A stretch of DNA of 64,000 nucleotides from Bryum argenteum (lineage: Eukaryota; Streptophyta; Bryopsida; Bryales; Bryaceae), in NCBI GenBank assembly GCA_037043015.1, contig CM073331.1:4237501-4301500 (forward strand). Direction: 5' to 3'. The notes under the pieces are model-generated. The model was not told the origin of the DNA. It worked only from the letters and a program-made list of their open reading frames with translations, and did no database searches. Below are positions 36,479 to 50,050 of the stretch, in pieces (within the stretch, counting starts at the first letter, position 1; every line of letters starts with the position of its first letter). Both the position numbers and the translations under genes were made by a program.

Positions 36479-39400
36479 GGCCACATTCTTATGGATGGAA
36501 ATGATAAATCCAATGGTCTTTGGTCTTTGTTACTTTTGTCAGACGTTCCTTCACTTCGCAAAAGCAATTTGATTGTAGTTGCTCTAGCAAAAGAAATATA
36601 ACATAAGTGACAAGACTAGGTGTGGGAACCCCTATGTGTAAAGTCAAACGGGAGAGCCATGTATAATTTGAAGCTATGGAACCCCATTGCCAATATCATC
36701 ATCGATAGAGGCATATTTCACGAGAAAGGTAGATTCCAAGGAGATGAGGTTGTGCACCACAAGGGTCCAGTCCGGTCCCCACCACCGGCCCAGGAAGGGA
36801 TGATTGCTCTCGAGGGGGCTTGTTGGACTGCAGGGCACCTGGTTAGGTGGGTGTCTCTCGAGATGATGCTTATCAGTACTTTTAACGGAAGTATGCCCAT
36901 GCAAGCAAGCAACCACCCCATGGGGCTGTTGTACCATTTGTATTCCTAGAAAATCGTATTGGGTCTGGCTTTGCCAGCTTATGGTGCATGGAGAACTTGG
37001 AACCCAGCTTTTATGTGAAAGATCTAATGGAGCATCTGATGACGGTTGTCGAGAAAAATGCCTGCACTTTTTAGGTGAAGGGCTGATGCCAGCATAGGAA
37101 CTGAGGCCTATGTAGGTCAATTCCCAATGGAAAGATGTGGTATCTCCACCAGGCTCTCCACGAGGATTTCCACCACGAAATGTCTCATGTCAGTAAGCTT
37201 GGTGGATATTGTGGTGGAGAGCCTCGTGGAAATACCACAGTTTTCCACTTGTGAATTTGCCAACCTCAGAAGCGGTTTATATGTGATATAAGTAGCATCC
37301 ATTGAGAAGACACTAGGGGCTAGCCAACATGAAGAATACTAGGAGCCAATTTGATGATACATGTCTATTTGAGTTGATAAATGGACACCAAGCCTTTGTT
37401 GGGTTGGCCTAATAAAATGCTCGCTTGACCAACCTTTATGATATGTACACAGTACACTGGACATAACAACAATGTCGTAGGGTAAGAGCATGATATGGGT
37501 ACCCCCCTCCATAATAGTGTGATTTTTTAATATAAAAAAATTAATACTGATAAAATATTCTAACTAGATGATATTATAGGTGACATGGCTATAGTTGTAT
37601 ACATGAGGTTTAAAAAAGAATTCTCGGCACATAACTAATGAATTATAAATAGGTCACACATAAATCATAATGAAACGCGTCTAACTCGTACCCATATCAT
37701 ACCCTTGCCCTGTAGGAGAAAACCAAAAAAACACCTGACAACACCTTGAGGATGGCCCGAGGTTCTTGCTTTTCTCCGAAGTAATTCACGTCCTGAAGGC
37801 CATGTTAAGCTCCTCTTTATTACATTAGAATTTGGCACATCAAAAACATCAAATTGAAAAAGTAGCCTTTTCACTCTTATCTAAAGACCTATGAAATTAT
37901 TTTGTAGATAAGAACCAAATGGAATTGACTCAAGTGTTTCTGAATCTCCAAATGAATCACAACTTGACAAAGTACACAAAGTACCAAGATAAGAAGTTAA
38001 ATTCTAATTGTAATTTTTATCATCAAACTTGTATTTTAATCACAAAACAGCCTTGAACATGTCTTTTATTAAGTAACAAAGGCATGGTGATAGATTGTTG
38101 TACGATTGTATAATGCAAAGTGCTACATTGCTAAAACAAATTACACCCAAAAATTGATAAGAAATAGAAAGATAATAAATGTCCTCTTGGGTTGGGTAAA
38201 TAACAGCTCTTCTTACAATAGCACAAGAATACATGAGCCAAATATTTTCTGATATATTTGTACACTGGTGCCAAAATAAGAGCACTTGTACACTTGTAAG
38301 GTTGTCTTTTCAAGGTTATGCAATATTTTCTTCACGTGTTTCATGAATCCTCAACCTCCAAACCTGTAAACATCCCCCTCGTCAGATTTGCACAAGTAGT
38401 TCAAAAGGAATAAAATTTAAGTACTTCGAAAATAAATAAATATGACAAAGTTGTAGTGCTTCCATCAAAGTAGCCCTCCTGCTACGATCATAGTGGACCA
38501 TTCATTTGGATTAGTGGAAGAGGGTTCTTTGAGAACAAGTCAAAACAGACGTTGTTCATACTACAAGCCCATGTGCACACTAAGTTGTAATGCTAAGGTG
38601 GCCCTCAAACTATCTAATTAAGTCTCTTAGGTTTGCAATCTTTGCAATCTAAGGTTGTACAATTTTCTTTCACTTACGTATTGGTTTATGAGTGTTGACA
38701 CATGTTATGTTACCTTAATTGCTATACATGCCACATGTAGACAAATAACATTTTGGATGAAAGACAACAACTTTGAAGAGCCATAACTTCTTCATCCGAG
38801 GTTCGTTTTGGATTAAGTTCCATATTAAGTCTATTTTGTGTGATAATATTGCAGACCCATACAAGAGAGTATGAATTTATGGCAAGCATTTTAGTGAAGG
38901 CGACTCTTGTTTTTGGGTTTTCAAACATGGGAGCATGTTTTTTCATTGCAAGCCGATTATGTGAGATCAAATCTAGTTTTTATGAATACTTTTCCATACA
39001 AATATGATTCAAAGATGAAATCCAACAACTTTGTAGTTGAGAGATTTTTATTTTGAGTACTTTAGGTCTTGGGTTTTTGATGATGTTTCTACATTAGAAA
39101 CATTATAATTTTACATAGTTTTTGAGAAGTTGTTTCTCCTTCATCCACTGTTGGATCTCAATTTTGTTTGTTGGGTTGAACTCTAAGTTGAATACTCATA
39201 TAGTGATTTAAATCTTAAAATTTATCCAAGTTGTGAGGAAGACATGGCATACATTTTAGTACAAAAGGTCTAGTTTTGAACCTTTTTTCTTTGTAGATTT
39301 TGGGGAATTTTTCACTATTGCAAGGATATCATTTGAGCTAAGAAAATCCTCGATGAATTTTTTTAGGCAAAGATGTTATTGAGATGAAATTGAATATTTT

Positions 39401-41677
39401 TATGAGTGATTTTGTCATTGTAGTAGGAATATAGGTAGCATGTCCACCTCAAAGAGAAATTGATGAAATTTTGGACTCATTTTTTACTACTAAAACAATA
39501 CAATCTTGCAATTTATGAGGCCCCATGACTCAAACTTTGACCCACATGACCTACAATAAGTCAATATCAAGATCATACACTTGAGACTTGAATAGCTGAT
39601 TTTCAATTTCATACATGATACTTTTATTGAAAATGTGCCTTCACCTTAAAATAGGTTGGGATGTTTACAAGGTTAATTTGATCATATATCACTTGGAAAA
39701 AAAGTGCTATGGGTCACTATACCAAGAAGTGCACCCTTAGTGGCCTTTTCAACCCACTTTGCTTGTAATTTGTCTTTGTGGGGCGTATTGGTGTGGTATA
39801 CTCGAACCGCTTTTCTACTAATGTGTTGTGAGCCCTATATGATTGTGGAGTAAAGGCCAACTTATTCTAAATTAAGTCGAACCTCATGTAATTTTCTTTG
39901 ACACGTTATAGGTGCTACTATCTTATGCACCAGCACCTCCTTTCAGAAGAGACATCAAAATAAAGAAAAGCACTATGCCAAGCATGAAGGAAGCATTTGT
40001 TTGGCTACAAAGCAACCTCCACTGACAGCACTTTAATTCAAGTACCAGATCCCACTTTTAATTGCCGTGAAACATTTGGGCATCTCCCCCAAAGAATGTT
40101 TCCAGTGCAATAAGAAGATGAGTAGGTCATCTAAAAAGTATTTTTCTAATCTTTTATGCTTTCTGTTTCTCAACAATAAATCTCTTTCTATTTGTTTCTG
40201 TAAGGTAAGGTCCTCAATAATGGTGCAAAACTCAGCATGGCATTTGTAGTAAAGTTAGTCATGTCGGAGAAATTTGTTATTACCATGAACATGTAAGTAA
40301 GTAGAAGATTGAAAATAGTAAAATCATAATTCTTCAACCTTCTTAGAAATTTTTTAGAGATATTTGAAGTTGCATTTGTAAATTTTCTTAGTATATTACA
40401 GTCTACACCTGAGTGCCATCCAAACATTTGGGTGCAAAAATAATTCAAAGACTCCAAATAAGCTGAATAGATAATCAATGTGCTAACCCTACCTCATCGC
40501 CTACCGGGTCTATACATGCGGAGTATAGACTAGATTCAAATAACCTAAAGAATCTTCTACAAATATTCCTTTAACATAGTTTTTCGGAGCTTTCCCTTGA
40601 AGTCATCCGCATAGTTTTGAGAAAATTACGATATGTGCTCACCCCTTCGAATGGAGATATCTTGTCTGCATGGTTCCTATGAATGTGAGGAATCACACTC
40701 TTTGGAAAGGGATTGAGCATACTCGTAATGGTTGTATAATGATCTTGGTTTCGGTCCCACCGTCTCAAGCTGAACAACACTTGGCCACTTCACAAACATG
40801 ACTGGAGCTACTTCACTATCGCCTCACACTTGCAGTCCTGATTGAACACCGAATATAACATAGACCATTGATGGCCAACTTTCAATATCTTGTGATAACA
40901 AATACCAACCTCTAAACAAGGATATCTTTTTGAGTGTGATAAGAGTTCACCAACAAATACAGGCGTGCACAACAGTAAAATAAAATGAAAAGAACAATAG
41001 AACTCCGCAACAAGCAGGTTGTGTGTGAGGTGTTATGAAGCGGAGGGTTTTGAGATTCGAAGTACTTCCTGCATCACGAAGGAAGGCTGCTGGTGCGATC
41101 AGGCCACTGATGGTTCGACGTAGTAATGTGTGTGTCTTCATGTGTTTATGAATAAAGCCGTGGTGCTACTCAGTGAGATACAAATTGTAGGATTCAAGTG
41201 GATCCCTTGCTCATCTCCCTTGCTTTCATTGTATTGAATCAAATACTGATTGTACGAGCTCTTACTCTTCTCAGCGCTTGGAAAAAGCAGCCATTTATTT
41301 TGCAAGGATGCAACTGTTGTCCAAAGAAAGATTGAGCGACAATGTACATTACACACTTGAGCCCGAGTGAGGCTGTAATATGTGAATATTAATACTCCCG
41401 GTTACCTTTGTATCCGGCTCCACAATGGCTCTAAAATGGCTCTAAAATGAGCAAAGCCTATGTGTGTGGGTAACATCGCAAGCGTATGTAAAACATGTTT
41501 GAAGGGGCTCAAACCATATTATTGCACAAGAAACATGTAATATTTTGTTCTTCTCATTCAAAAAATAACATAATGTACGACACATATTTTCATGGTTCTT
41601 GGAGTTCAGCCAATACATTATGCGAGGGCATTTAAAAGGGCATTTTCATTTCGGGAGGAGCTCCAATAAGGTCGCAG
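36479..41677. other. Non-coding DNA, possible remainder of duplication unit A
   Basis: No convincing gene. Through 36,826 it matches the end of copy B; beyond that no partner is in the window. A less AT-rich island at about 40,480-41,400 lacks a recognisable domain, primer-binding site or LTR pair. Blocks near 38,870 and 39,240 resemble 14,990-15,110. A short foldback lies at 37137-37238. Confidence 0.45.
37137..37238. ncRNA. Candidate short foldback (miRNA-like or MITE hairpin)
   Basis: Arms at 37137-37163 and 37211-37238 pair over about 27 positions with few mismatches (GTGGTATCTCCACCAGGCTC against the inverse of GAGCCTCGTGGAAATACCAC), with a loop of about 47 nt. Size and mismatch pattern allow a MIRNA precursor, but a MITE remnant is as likely. 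A decayed relative near 28,440-28,530 has lost the pairing. Confidence 0.3.
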
Positions 41678-41818
41678 TTGCGTTTTCTCGGGGTTAAGGA
41701 GTTTTAATGCATGGGTTTGTCTAGTTGCTTAGGAGCCTCTTAATAGCTTGTAAATAAATTTGTCGCAAGTTATTTGAGAACTAAAATCCAAATAGGATTC
41801 TATATTTATGTATGTTAA

Positions 41819-42395
41819 CCTCTAAATCTTCTTGGTGTTTTTTGGGAGCTTGAAACCTCAAAACTGCGATTCTCTACCTCTAAGCACTCCTGGGGTGTGA
41901 ACCAATTTCTTTTCCTTTTTTATAACTTCCAACCGTAAGATCTTGTACCTAAGAATATGCTTGATTAATATTCAAAAAATTGACCGTTGGATGTTTACTG
42001 TTTGAGAGATTATAACATCCAAAGTTTGTCTCCCGAGTTTTTTTGGGCATTGCGAAGATTGGTTCTGAAATTTTTGGAGGCTGCCCTTGTAAAATTGATA
42101 AACGTTTTGACTTAAGTCACTTTGAAATTTGAGTAGTGATTTAGTAATGGACATGTTTCAAAAAACAAATTTTAAAAAAGTTACTTCTTAAAGCTGCCCC
42201 ATCTCGGCTCGCAACTGAATGATTCTCCTAGAAGACTTTAAAATTGGAATTTGACTTTGCAAATTTTACCACATACACTTTGGAGTATAAGGAGAACCCA
42301 ATAAAAATCTTAGGAAAAAATATTACTTCTAACCCCTTCATCTAGGCTGCCCAAAATTGCAAAAACCCATTTCGGGCTTCAGGGAGAGTTAGGGA
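41819..42395. mobile_element. TTAA-type MITE, copy 2 (577 bp)
   Basis: Flanked by TTAA at 41815-41818 and 42396-42399. The copy A empty site is the single TTAA at 16005-16008. The left end CCTCTAAATCTTCTTGG and the inverse of the right end (CCCTAACTCTCC) form imperfect terminal repeats of about 17 bp. No ORF of note. Confidence 0.88.
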
Positions 42396-42500
42396 TTAAA
42401 TAGTTAGATTTCATAAAGTAAATAATTTCACGAAGATCATGAAGTCTGACTACTTAATTTTGCACATTGACGAGAGTGAGTAGGGACTAGGGAGGGTTTG

Positions 42501-42802
42501 ACTAGTAGAATATGGTATTAAAAGTGCAGACGTTGTAATGACTTGTCTATAATGACATAGAGTGCCTTTTTTTAATTGTGCTTCTAAAGTTCTAATGCCA
42601 TTAAGATGAGTTATTGTATTTTTTATTTTTCCTTAAATTTTTTACTAACCTAATAGGCTATTGTATGCTTACTTCAACCAAAAACAATTCTAAGGAAAAG
42701 TGGCAACTATAATAAATTATTTTGATGTTATTGGAAGCACAATTAAAACAAGGCACACTGTGTGATTACAGAAATCACTTATAGTGCCAATTTCTACTTG
42801 TA
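42501..42802. mobile_element. CACTA-like MITE, copy B equivalent of 16102-16389
   Basis: The left end ACTAGTAGAATATGG and right end AATTTCTACTTGTA are a diverged version of the copy A element, at the homologous position just upstream of the GAA site. Confidence 0.55.
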
Positions 42803-43279
42803 TTTTCAAAGTTTAAGGCTTAAGTTTAGCAACAATACATGGTGGATTGCTTGGTTGAGAAGAAAATATAGCTAAGTCAAGGGATTAGCCCATGTAAATC
42901 AAAATTTCACCCACGAGGCATGAGGCCGGAGGCCTCATAAGTTGCCACATTGTGATGTATTAGTGCTCCAAACAACTATAATACTATCATTTTTCACCTT
43001 GAAGCAAACATGATATTTACAAACCACTTGCGATTTGAGACAAGAATATTATTTGCCTTCATCTCAAAAACAACTTTGTACCAAAAATATTCACTGAAAA
43101 TTTTGTGCTACAAATGATAAAAAAGAATGCAAATGATGCACTAGATCCGTACCATCATCTCAACAAATTATGGATTGGACTAATCATGCCTACCTTTAGA
43201 TAACCCAAAACCAAAAGTTGACTTAATTGAAATACAAGTCATTTATCCATACTTAATTCGATGGGTTTGAGGACTTTGA

Positions 43280-43852
43280 CCCCTAAATCTCCTTGGTGTT
43301 TTTTGGGAGCTTGAAACCTCAAAACTGCGATTCTTTACCTTTAAGCACTCGTGAAGGTGTGAACCAATTTCTTTTCCTTTTTTATAACTTCCAACCGTAA
43401 GATCTTGTACCTAAGAATATGCTTGATTAATATTCAAAAAATTGACCGTTGGATGTTTACCATTTGAGAGATTATAACATCCAAAGTTTGTCTCCCAAGT
43501 TTTTTTGGGCATTGCGAAGATTGGTTCTGAAATTTTTGGAGACTGCCCTTGTAAAATTGGTAATTTTTTTGACTTGAGTCACTTTGAAATTTGAGTAGTG
43601 ATTTAGTAATGAACATGTTTCAATTATTTTTTTTAGAAAATTTACTTTTTTAAGCTGCCCCATCTCAGCTCGCAACCCAAGGATCGTCCCAGAAGACTCA
43701 AAAATTGGAATTTGACTTTGCGAATTCTACCACATACACTTTGCAGTATAAGGATCGAGTAAAAATCTTAGGCAAAATATTACTTCTAACCCCTTCATCT
43801 AGGCTGCCCAAAATTGCAAAAACCCATTTCGGGCTTCAAGGAGAGTTAGGGG
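43280..43852. mobile_element. TTAA-type MITE, copy 3 (573 bp)
   Basis: The left end CCCCTAAATCTCCTTGG and right end AGGAGAGTTAGGGG are inverted at about 14 of 17 positions. Flanks are TTGA (mutated) at 43276-43279 and TTAA at 43853-43856. The copy A empty site is TTAA at 17368-17371. It is very similar to copy 2, 1.5 kb away, implying recent activity. Confidence 0.88.
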
Positions 43853-45518
43853 TTAACTCCCAAACTAGATTTGAGTTGGAATCCAACGGAAGTGACTGGA
43901 CCCAAAACGACCCGTTTTGGACTCTATTCAACATTAGGGATAAAACACTCTCCACATACATTTTTAAATTATAAGAATTCAATTATTGCTTTTTGGTATG
44001 ATTGGGTTTGTAATTCTTATTTGAACTTCAAAACTAAGAATCATTTGAGAATGAGAAGGGGCACCATCAATGGAAGGTCCGTTCTTAAATAGCACACATC
44101 GTAAAATGTACCAAAATTCATTATACACTTGGCAGATTATAGCAACAACGTTGAAAAGTATGACAAATATAATCATATGTTTCACAACCAAGCTAACTTA
44201 CCATACTATACTATATCAAATTCATACAATTTTATAAGATTCATGAGGCTGTAAAACTATAGAAAATAGGTTTTGTCATTTGAACCTTTTGAGTTTATTC
44301 ACTCAAGGATTCCAAAACTCTAAATCTTTACAATTCTTACTACTTCTACTAGTATTAGTATTGATATTGTAACATTTACCAATTGAAACATCTAACTTAG
44401 GTATACCAACCGGTGTAATCAAGCTTTGAGGCAACTTATGGATCACTTCAAGTATAAAGTAGTTCACCAACTTCCCGTTCGTTTTGCATAAAATATGAAG
44501 TATTACAATATTCCCATGGAGATATGAAGTATTGTCAAGGGTGCATTTGCGGGCCTTGAACCTATAAAAAATTCCATGTGGTTAAAAGAATTTAATAACT
44601 ATCTTGATTTTATAAAATTGTATGAATCTGATATAGTATAGTTTCTAGATTTTCTTAAGGTATATCTATTTTACATAGAAGATTATCTAGTCAACGTGTC
44701 ATCTTAAAAACAATATTTCTTTAGGTTAATGCTAGTATTAGATCAATCATCAATACTCAAAGCTATCAAGAATTGCGAAGCCACTATTCACATTGTGAAC
44801 AAGTATATTAGAAATAATACAAGAGTCCTATTTAAGCATGTTGGTTACACAAAATTACTAGCATGCCAAATTTCAAAGGTGTTGTATAATATATTGCCCT
44901 ATCACCAATAAACAATGTGTACTATGAAAAAGATAAAGACATAAATCAAATACAACTTACAAACTTGAGTCCTCATTTCATCCCTGATTTCTGATATTAG
45001 CATAGTTAGTTATTAAACTACTACCTTAGAATGAGATCAATACTATTATATACTCCACATTTGGTACTTATACTAAGCCATACAATGAAATTAAACTCCC
45101 CTCACAAATATTTATTATCTTGAATCACAATAAAATATATGGGCACAATATCAAGCGTCCAATTATAACGCTAAGCATCCTCCATAGGACAATATGGATC
45201 ACTTTACTCTTCTGCCATGCACAAGTGACTACTGTATTTATAGAGGCACCATGAAAATTGAAATTTTCTTTACAACGTATCCGAACTACCATCTCATTAT
45301 GAACTAGATCATAAAATGACTTTTAAAAGCAACTAAATCAAAATAGAGATATCCTTTGGCTTCCAGGTGGAGAGTGCACCATCATTTTGGATATCCTAGT
45401 TCCAAGGGGATATCAGTTTGAAACTCCCAAATCACCGATGTGACTACACATGGGTACAAATAATATGTGAATGTAGAAGACTTGATCGTTCTCATATAAT
45501 CATATGCTAAATAACACA

Positions 45519-48500
45519 TTAATACTTCATGCGGAAATGGCAACCCTGTGACCGCTGCTCGAGACACTCATGTTCATCTAAACTTACTCCACTGCCTACA
45601 AGCAAGAAATCTCTTAATGCAAGCATGAAAGAGATAGCCGGAAGCTCCTTCAAATTCGGACAACTTGTAAGGGAAAGCATTCCCAGTGCGGTCAAAGGCT
45701 TGCTTGCAGTCAAACTCGTCAAATCTTGACAACCATGTATTGTAAGTCTTTCCAAGGAAGAGAATCTACTCAAATCTGGTAACTCCATGAAAGGCCAGTT
45801 ACTAACTTTCAACCCCTTTAGCTTCACGTGGCCATCTTGGAAGCACGAACAAAATCCAGAAAGTGTTGATTCATCTTCTGGACTCATATGTGTCTGGAAA
45901 TTACCATGTAGTGAAAACTTCACGAGCTCTGGAAAATTACTCAGATTTGGTACCTTGATGATTGGCCACTTGTAAATTTTCAACTTTTGCAGCTTCAAAT
46001 GGATATCTTCACAATGTAAAGCAAATCCCCTGTCTTTCACTCTCTTTTTCACTCTCTTTTGAGGTGGTTCCCATGATCTTCCTACTCCTACAGAAAGCTC
46101 AATAAGCTGTGGAAAATGACTCAAATCGGGGAGCTCAATTGGAGAACAATATAATGTCAAAGTCACCAAATGTGCCAGAGTCCAACTGCATTGGAGCTTC
46201 ACATTGATGTTTGGTTCCACTAACTCGAGTCCACCCACTCCATCCCAACTTTCCAATCTTCTGCAGTTATTTATATATAGAGATTTTAAATTCATGTGAT
46301 TACCCATATTGGGTAACCTCGTAAAACCATTATGATAAATCGACAAGAGCTCTAACCTTGTCAATTTATGGAGGTTTGTGAGCTCACAGTCTATTTGACA
46401 AAGTTTCAAGAAATACGAAACATGTTCAATTATTGACAAGTCCAAGGTTTGTAGAGGTTCGGAAGAACTACACACGATAGCCCCTTTCTTGGATACACAT
46501 TCATGATCACCGTACGCCTGGTTAAATCCTTCATTCTTTTGACTTGAGCCATAAATATTATTCCCGCTAGTAAAGTCAACATGCACTTTGCTCAAGGTGT
46601 CCATCGCTTGGCTACCTCTAATTCTAGAGGCAATATCCATCTTGGTCAAATCATCTTCATGTGCAATATTGCCATCTCTCTTATTGCTCTCTTGGTTGAC
46701 TTGCTTGTCTCCAAATCTCGAAATGATAACCTTTTCAAGATTCGTCCACTTCCCACTATCAATAGTATCCCTTAATAAATTGCCATTAACATTCAATTCT
46801 CGAAGAGCAATTAAATTGCTCATGCCCAAAATACACTCAAGCATATTACAATACGTCATATCTAGTTTTTGCAAACTGGTAAGCTTGCATAAATCAGGAA
46901 ATGACTGAAGTCTCCAACAACCAGATGCATTCAGTTCACGTAAGGCGATAATGTCTTCTAAGCCCGAAACTTCAGTTAGTATTCTGTTATCCCCAATATT
47001 CAGAACCTTGAGGTTTTGGAGCTTTTGTAGATTCGGCAAAACTTCTAGTTTGGGACAAGAACGTAGCTTCAGAACTTCCAAGTTGCACATGTCTCCTAGT
47101 CCTCGACAATTCACCACATCGTCGCACTTGAAAAGATCCAATACTCTTAGTTTTGAGCTCAAGTCCAACATAGTAAACCCTCCATTATTGATTCTTACTA
47201 CTTGCAATAATGTTAACTTCCCAAAATCAAGTGAAAGGATCCTGGTTGGTAGAGATATAAGTGCGCGTGCTTCGAGAGTCCTGAAATAATGTTTATTTAA
47301 CTCAGGACTAAAATCCAACTCCAAGATATGGAGTTTTCTCAACAAATGAATATGCTCAATAATGCATCTAGACCCCTCACCAATTCCCTTCAATATAAGT
47401 ACCCGCAAATTCTTCAAATACTCGATCCCATTCATTGTCTGAATTTTACAATAATAAATCTCCAAGATTCTCAATTCCCTCAATCCAACTAAGTCCACCC
47501 TCCTTTCTTGGAATTCTACTCGAACGAGCCTCAACGCCTTTACTTTTGAGCATTCTGTAAAAGTGATCACCTTTGCACTAGGGTTTCGTTTCCATTTAAC
47601 ATTAATATATATTCGTTCAAGTTTTTCCCAACCGCCATCCATGAGAATGGATTCTTCAAATTCACTTTCACACCTAGTACTTCCCTTGTAATCCACGTCA
47701 TGTTCAAGAACCCACCGTCGATTCTCCATTTTCTTCAATTCAATCTCATGTAGAGAAAATTCCATCCACAAGTCATGCATGCCAATTCTCTTGTAACCAT
47801 CCACTTCTTCTAACAAAGATTTGGCCTTCAAACTGTTCAACTGCATGACACACACAATATCCTCATCAAAACATGTACCTTTTCTTAACTTTTGTACACA
47901 TTGCAAGAACTAACTAAAACCAAAACTTAAGAAGCCTTACCCGTTCTTTTACTTCACCAATATCTCGTAAGCCATGTACCAATCTAAGCCACTCATAGAC
48001 ATTCCAATGGAATGGACTATCCAAACCATCATCATTATATAATCCACCATCGACATAAAAAAGTTTAGAATGGAATATGGCCACATCCAAAAACAAATCC
48101 TTATCATCTTCTTGCAATGAGTCAAAACTTATCCCAAAAGAAGTGAAGACGGGATGCTCCTTCTCACGTCGACGGTTCAGTACATTTGAGGCACTATGTA
48201 ATTTCTCCACCCATGTACTTGGATTACTGCCTCTCAAATGTTTTCCCAAGACCTCCAACACCAATGGAAGGTAATGAGAACTGTCATCACCTTTGCCTTT
48301 CTTGAATTTGCATCGATCAATGCATGGATCCAGAATCTCACTTCCAATTTCACCCTTTACATTGGCATGGAGGCAAAATAAATTCTTCGCTTCAAACTCA
48401 TCAATCTCGGGCATGGGAAGGCACTCGTTTGTATCCATCACTTCTTTCAACTGATCAAGTGTACGTGCTGTAACTAACAAAATACTGCCATGCTTATATC

Positions 48501-50050
48501 CTGCTTCAAGGTATCTCAGTACCTCCTCAATCACTTTTGAATCGCTATACACATTATCAATTGCCAAAAATACCTTCTCCTCAATGTTCTTCAAGCGGGT
48601 ACGACACTACAAAATACACAAGAGGCCACACAGATATAACTTTAATTACCATCACAAATTTCCATCCTTTTGAACTTAACTTAAAAAGCTATGGTCCAAT
48701 CACATATCATAATAAACATACTTGGTCAAGTGATAACTCTTTCAAATCTTTTCGTTGTGCCTTCGTAAACTTCTTCAAAATCATGTGCAAATTCTCCATT
48801 TCACTTCCTTTGCCAACTTCAACGTGGCACACCTTTCCATAAAACTCCTCCTCAAAGTGTTTACATAAGTGTTTGCAAGTTGTAGTCTTTCCAATACCAC
48901 CAACACCATACAGACCCACTCGTATTTCATGGGTTGCTCCTACCAAAGTTTTCTTGCTATCAATGATCTAGCAAGAACAACACATAAGACAAAGAAATGA
49001 GCATGAAACCATAAAAATCCAAACCCCATACCTACGAATCACAAAGGTGCATTTTCCATATTTCCTTTGTTTGATGTAATTTTCTCTTTAAGACAAAATG
49101 AATTATAAAGACCTAAGAAAATCAATCATTGAAAAGAGAGGTGAGGTTGAAAGAAAGGTAAGGTTGAAAGAAAGGTGAGGTAGGAAAATTTCAAAGAGAT
49201 GAGTTAATGGCACCAACCAAGGACACTCACACTCTAGAGGGAGACTTATTTACCTTGCAGTTAACCTATCTTATTTTCCTAGGCACTCAATGACTAAACT
49301 ATCTCCATTCGAGAGCTTTTGGAAAAGAGAACACCCAAACTAAAGAAATACAAGGTAATACCGTACTAGACCTTTGAAATACAAATGAAAACTTCAAAAA
49401 CATTGAATAGTATCAATTCAACTTCAAAAATACGCCATTGTTAAATGATTCAATTACAACAACCAACTTACCTTAACAAGACGTGATTTCCCTTGCACGT
49501 GTGAATCATCCCATGGAAGATATGGTGAAACTTTGGTACATATTGCCTTTACAATCTCCTCTCGAAACTTTACTTCCCCAATTTTGGAGTTGTATACAAG
49601 CCCATTGATTGGATTCAACGTTTTGAGAGCCCCTTCCCATACATTAATGTCAATGCGGATATCAACTTCAGCAATCTTCTCCCACATTTCCTTCCATTTT
49701 CTTATGTTCTTATCATCTTTAAGGTCTTCAACAGATACACCAAGAAATATAGGCATTATCATCATTCGATCACCTTTTATCGCCTTCATTCGAACCATTT
49801 CTGCCAACTCCAACATTGGCCACTTTGTACTTAAGAACTCGTGTGACAAGACAACCGCACCAACCTCACATTGTTGTATAGCTTCAAAGATAAGATGTGG
49901 AAAATTCTCTCCAATAGGAAGGCAACCCCGATCCTTGTCAAAAAAGGCATGACGATCGCATTGTTTCAAATCCAAGTTCAATTGCTCCACAAAGCCTTTT
50001 TGAGCTCCACTATGACTCAAAAACACTTTGTGTTTGGGTGCCATCACCAT
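45519..50050 (-). CDS. TIR-NBS-LRR immune receptor B (about 1286 aa)
   Basis: Minus-strand exons: 50050-49472, 48967-48722, 48606-47941, and 47888-45519. The first three are identical in length to those of gene A (579, 246 and 666 nt). It has TIR KHKVFLSHSG with WPMLELAEM, P-loop GVGGIGKTT, kinase-2 VFLAIDNV, YLPLVLEVLG and MHD, then LRRs through the C-terminus. The acceptor used in A (CTTGCAAG|TGTGTAC) has lost its G here (CTTGCAATGTGTAC); an in-frame AG 12 nt downstream (ACAAAAG|TTAAG) restores phase 0 at a cost of four residues. The LRR exon lacks the 141-bp duplication of A. Both copies look intact, so both may be functional alleles of a young pair. Confidence 0.88.

Larger units (their letters stand above)
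15861..36826. repeat. Segmental duplication, copy A (at least 21 kb)
   Basis: From TTAAGGAGTTTTA near 15865 onward the sequence is collinear with copy B starting near 41,678, and stays collinear until B reaches the window end (63,969-64,000 matches about 36,795-36,826). Shared content in order: CACTA-like MITE, TNL gene, leader exon units, CACTA-like MITE, long non-coding block and SINE copies. Identity is high but with many substitutions and private insertions. The remaining DNA to 41,677 may be the rest of the unit if the duplication is head to tail. Confidence 0.9.

Noticed and set aside
36620-36949. 109-codon ORF also partly present near 63,798
   Set aside because: Frame is not maintained between duplicates and no domain is visible; likely repeat-derived non-coding DNA.
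40480-41400. Possible solo LTR or retrotransposon fragment
   Set aside because: No matched LTR ends, TG...CA termini with target duplication, primer-binding site or protein domain could be found.
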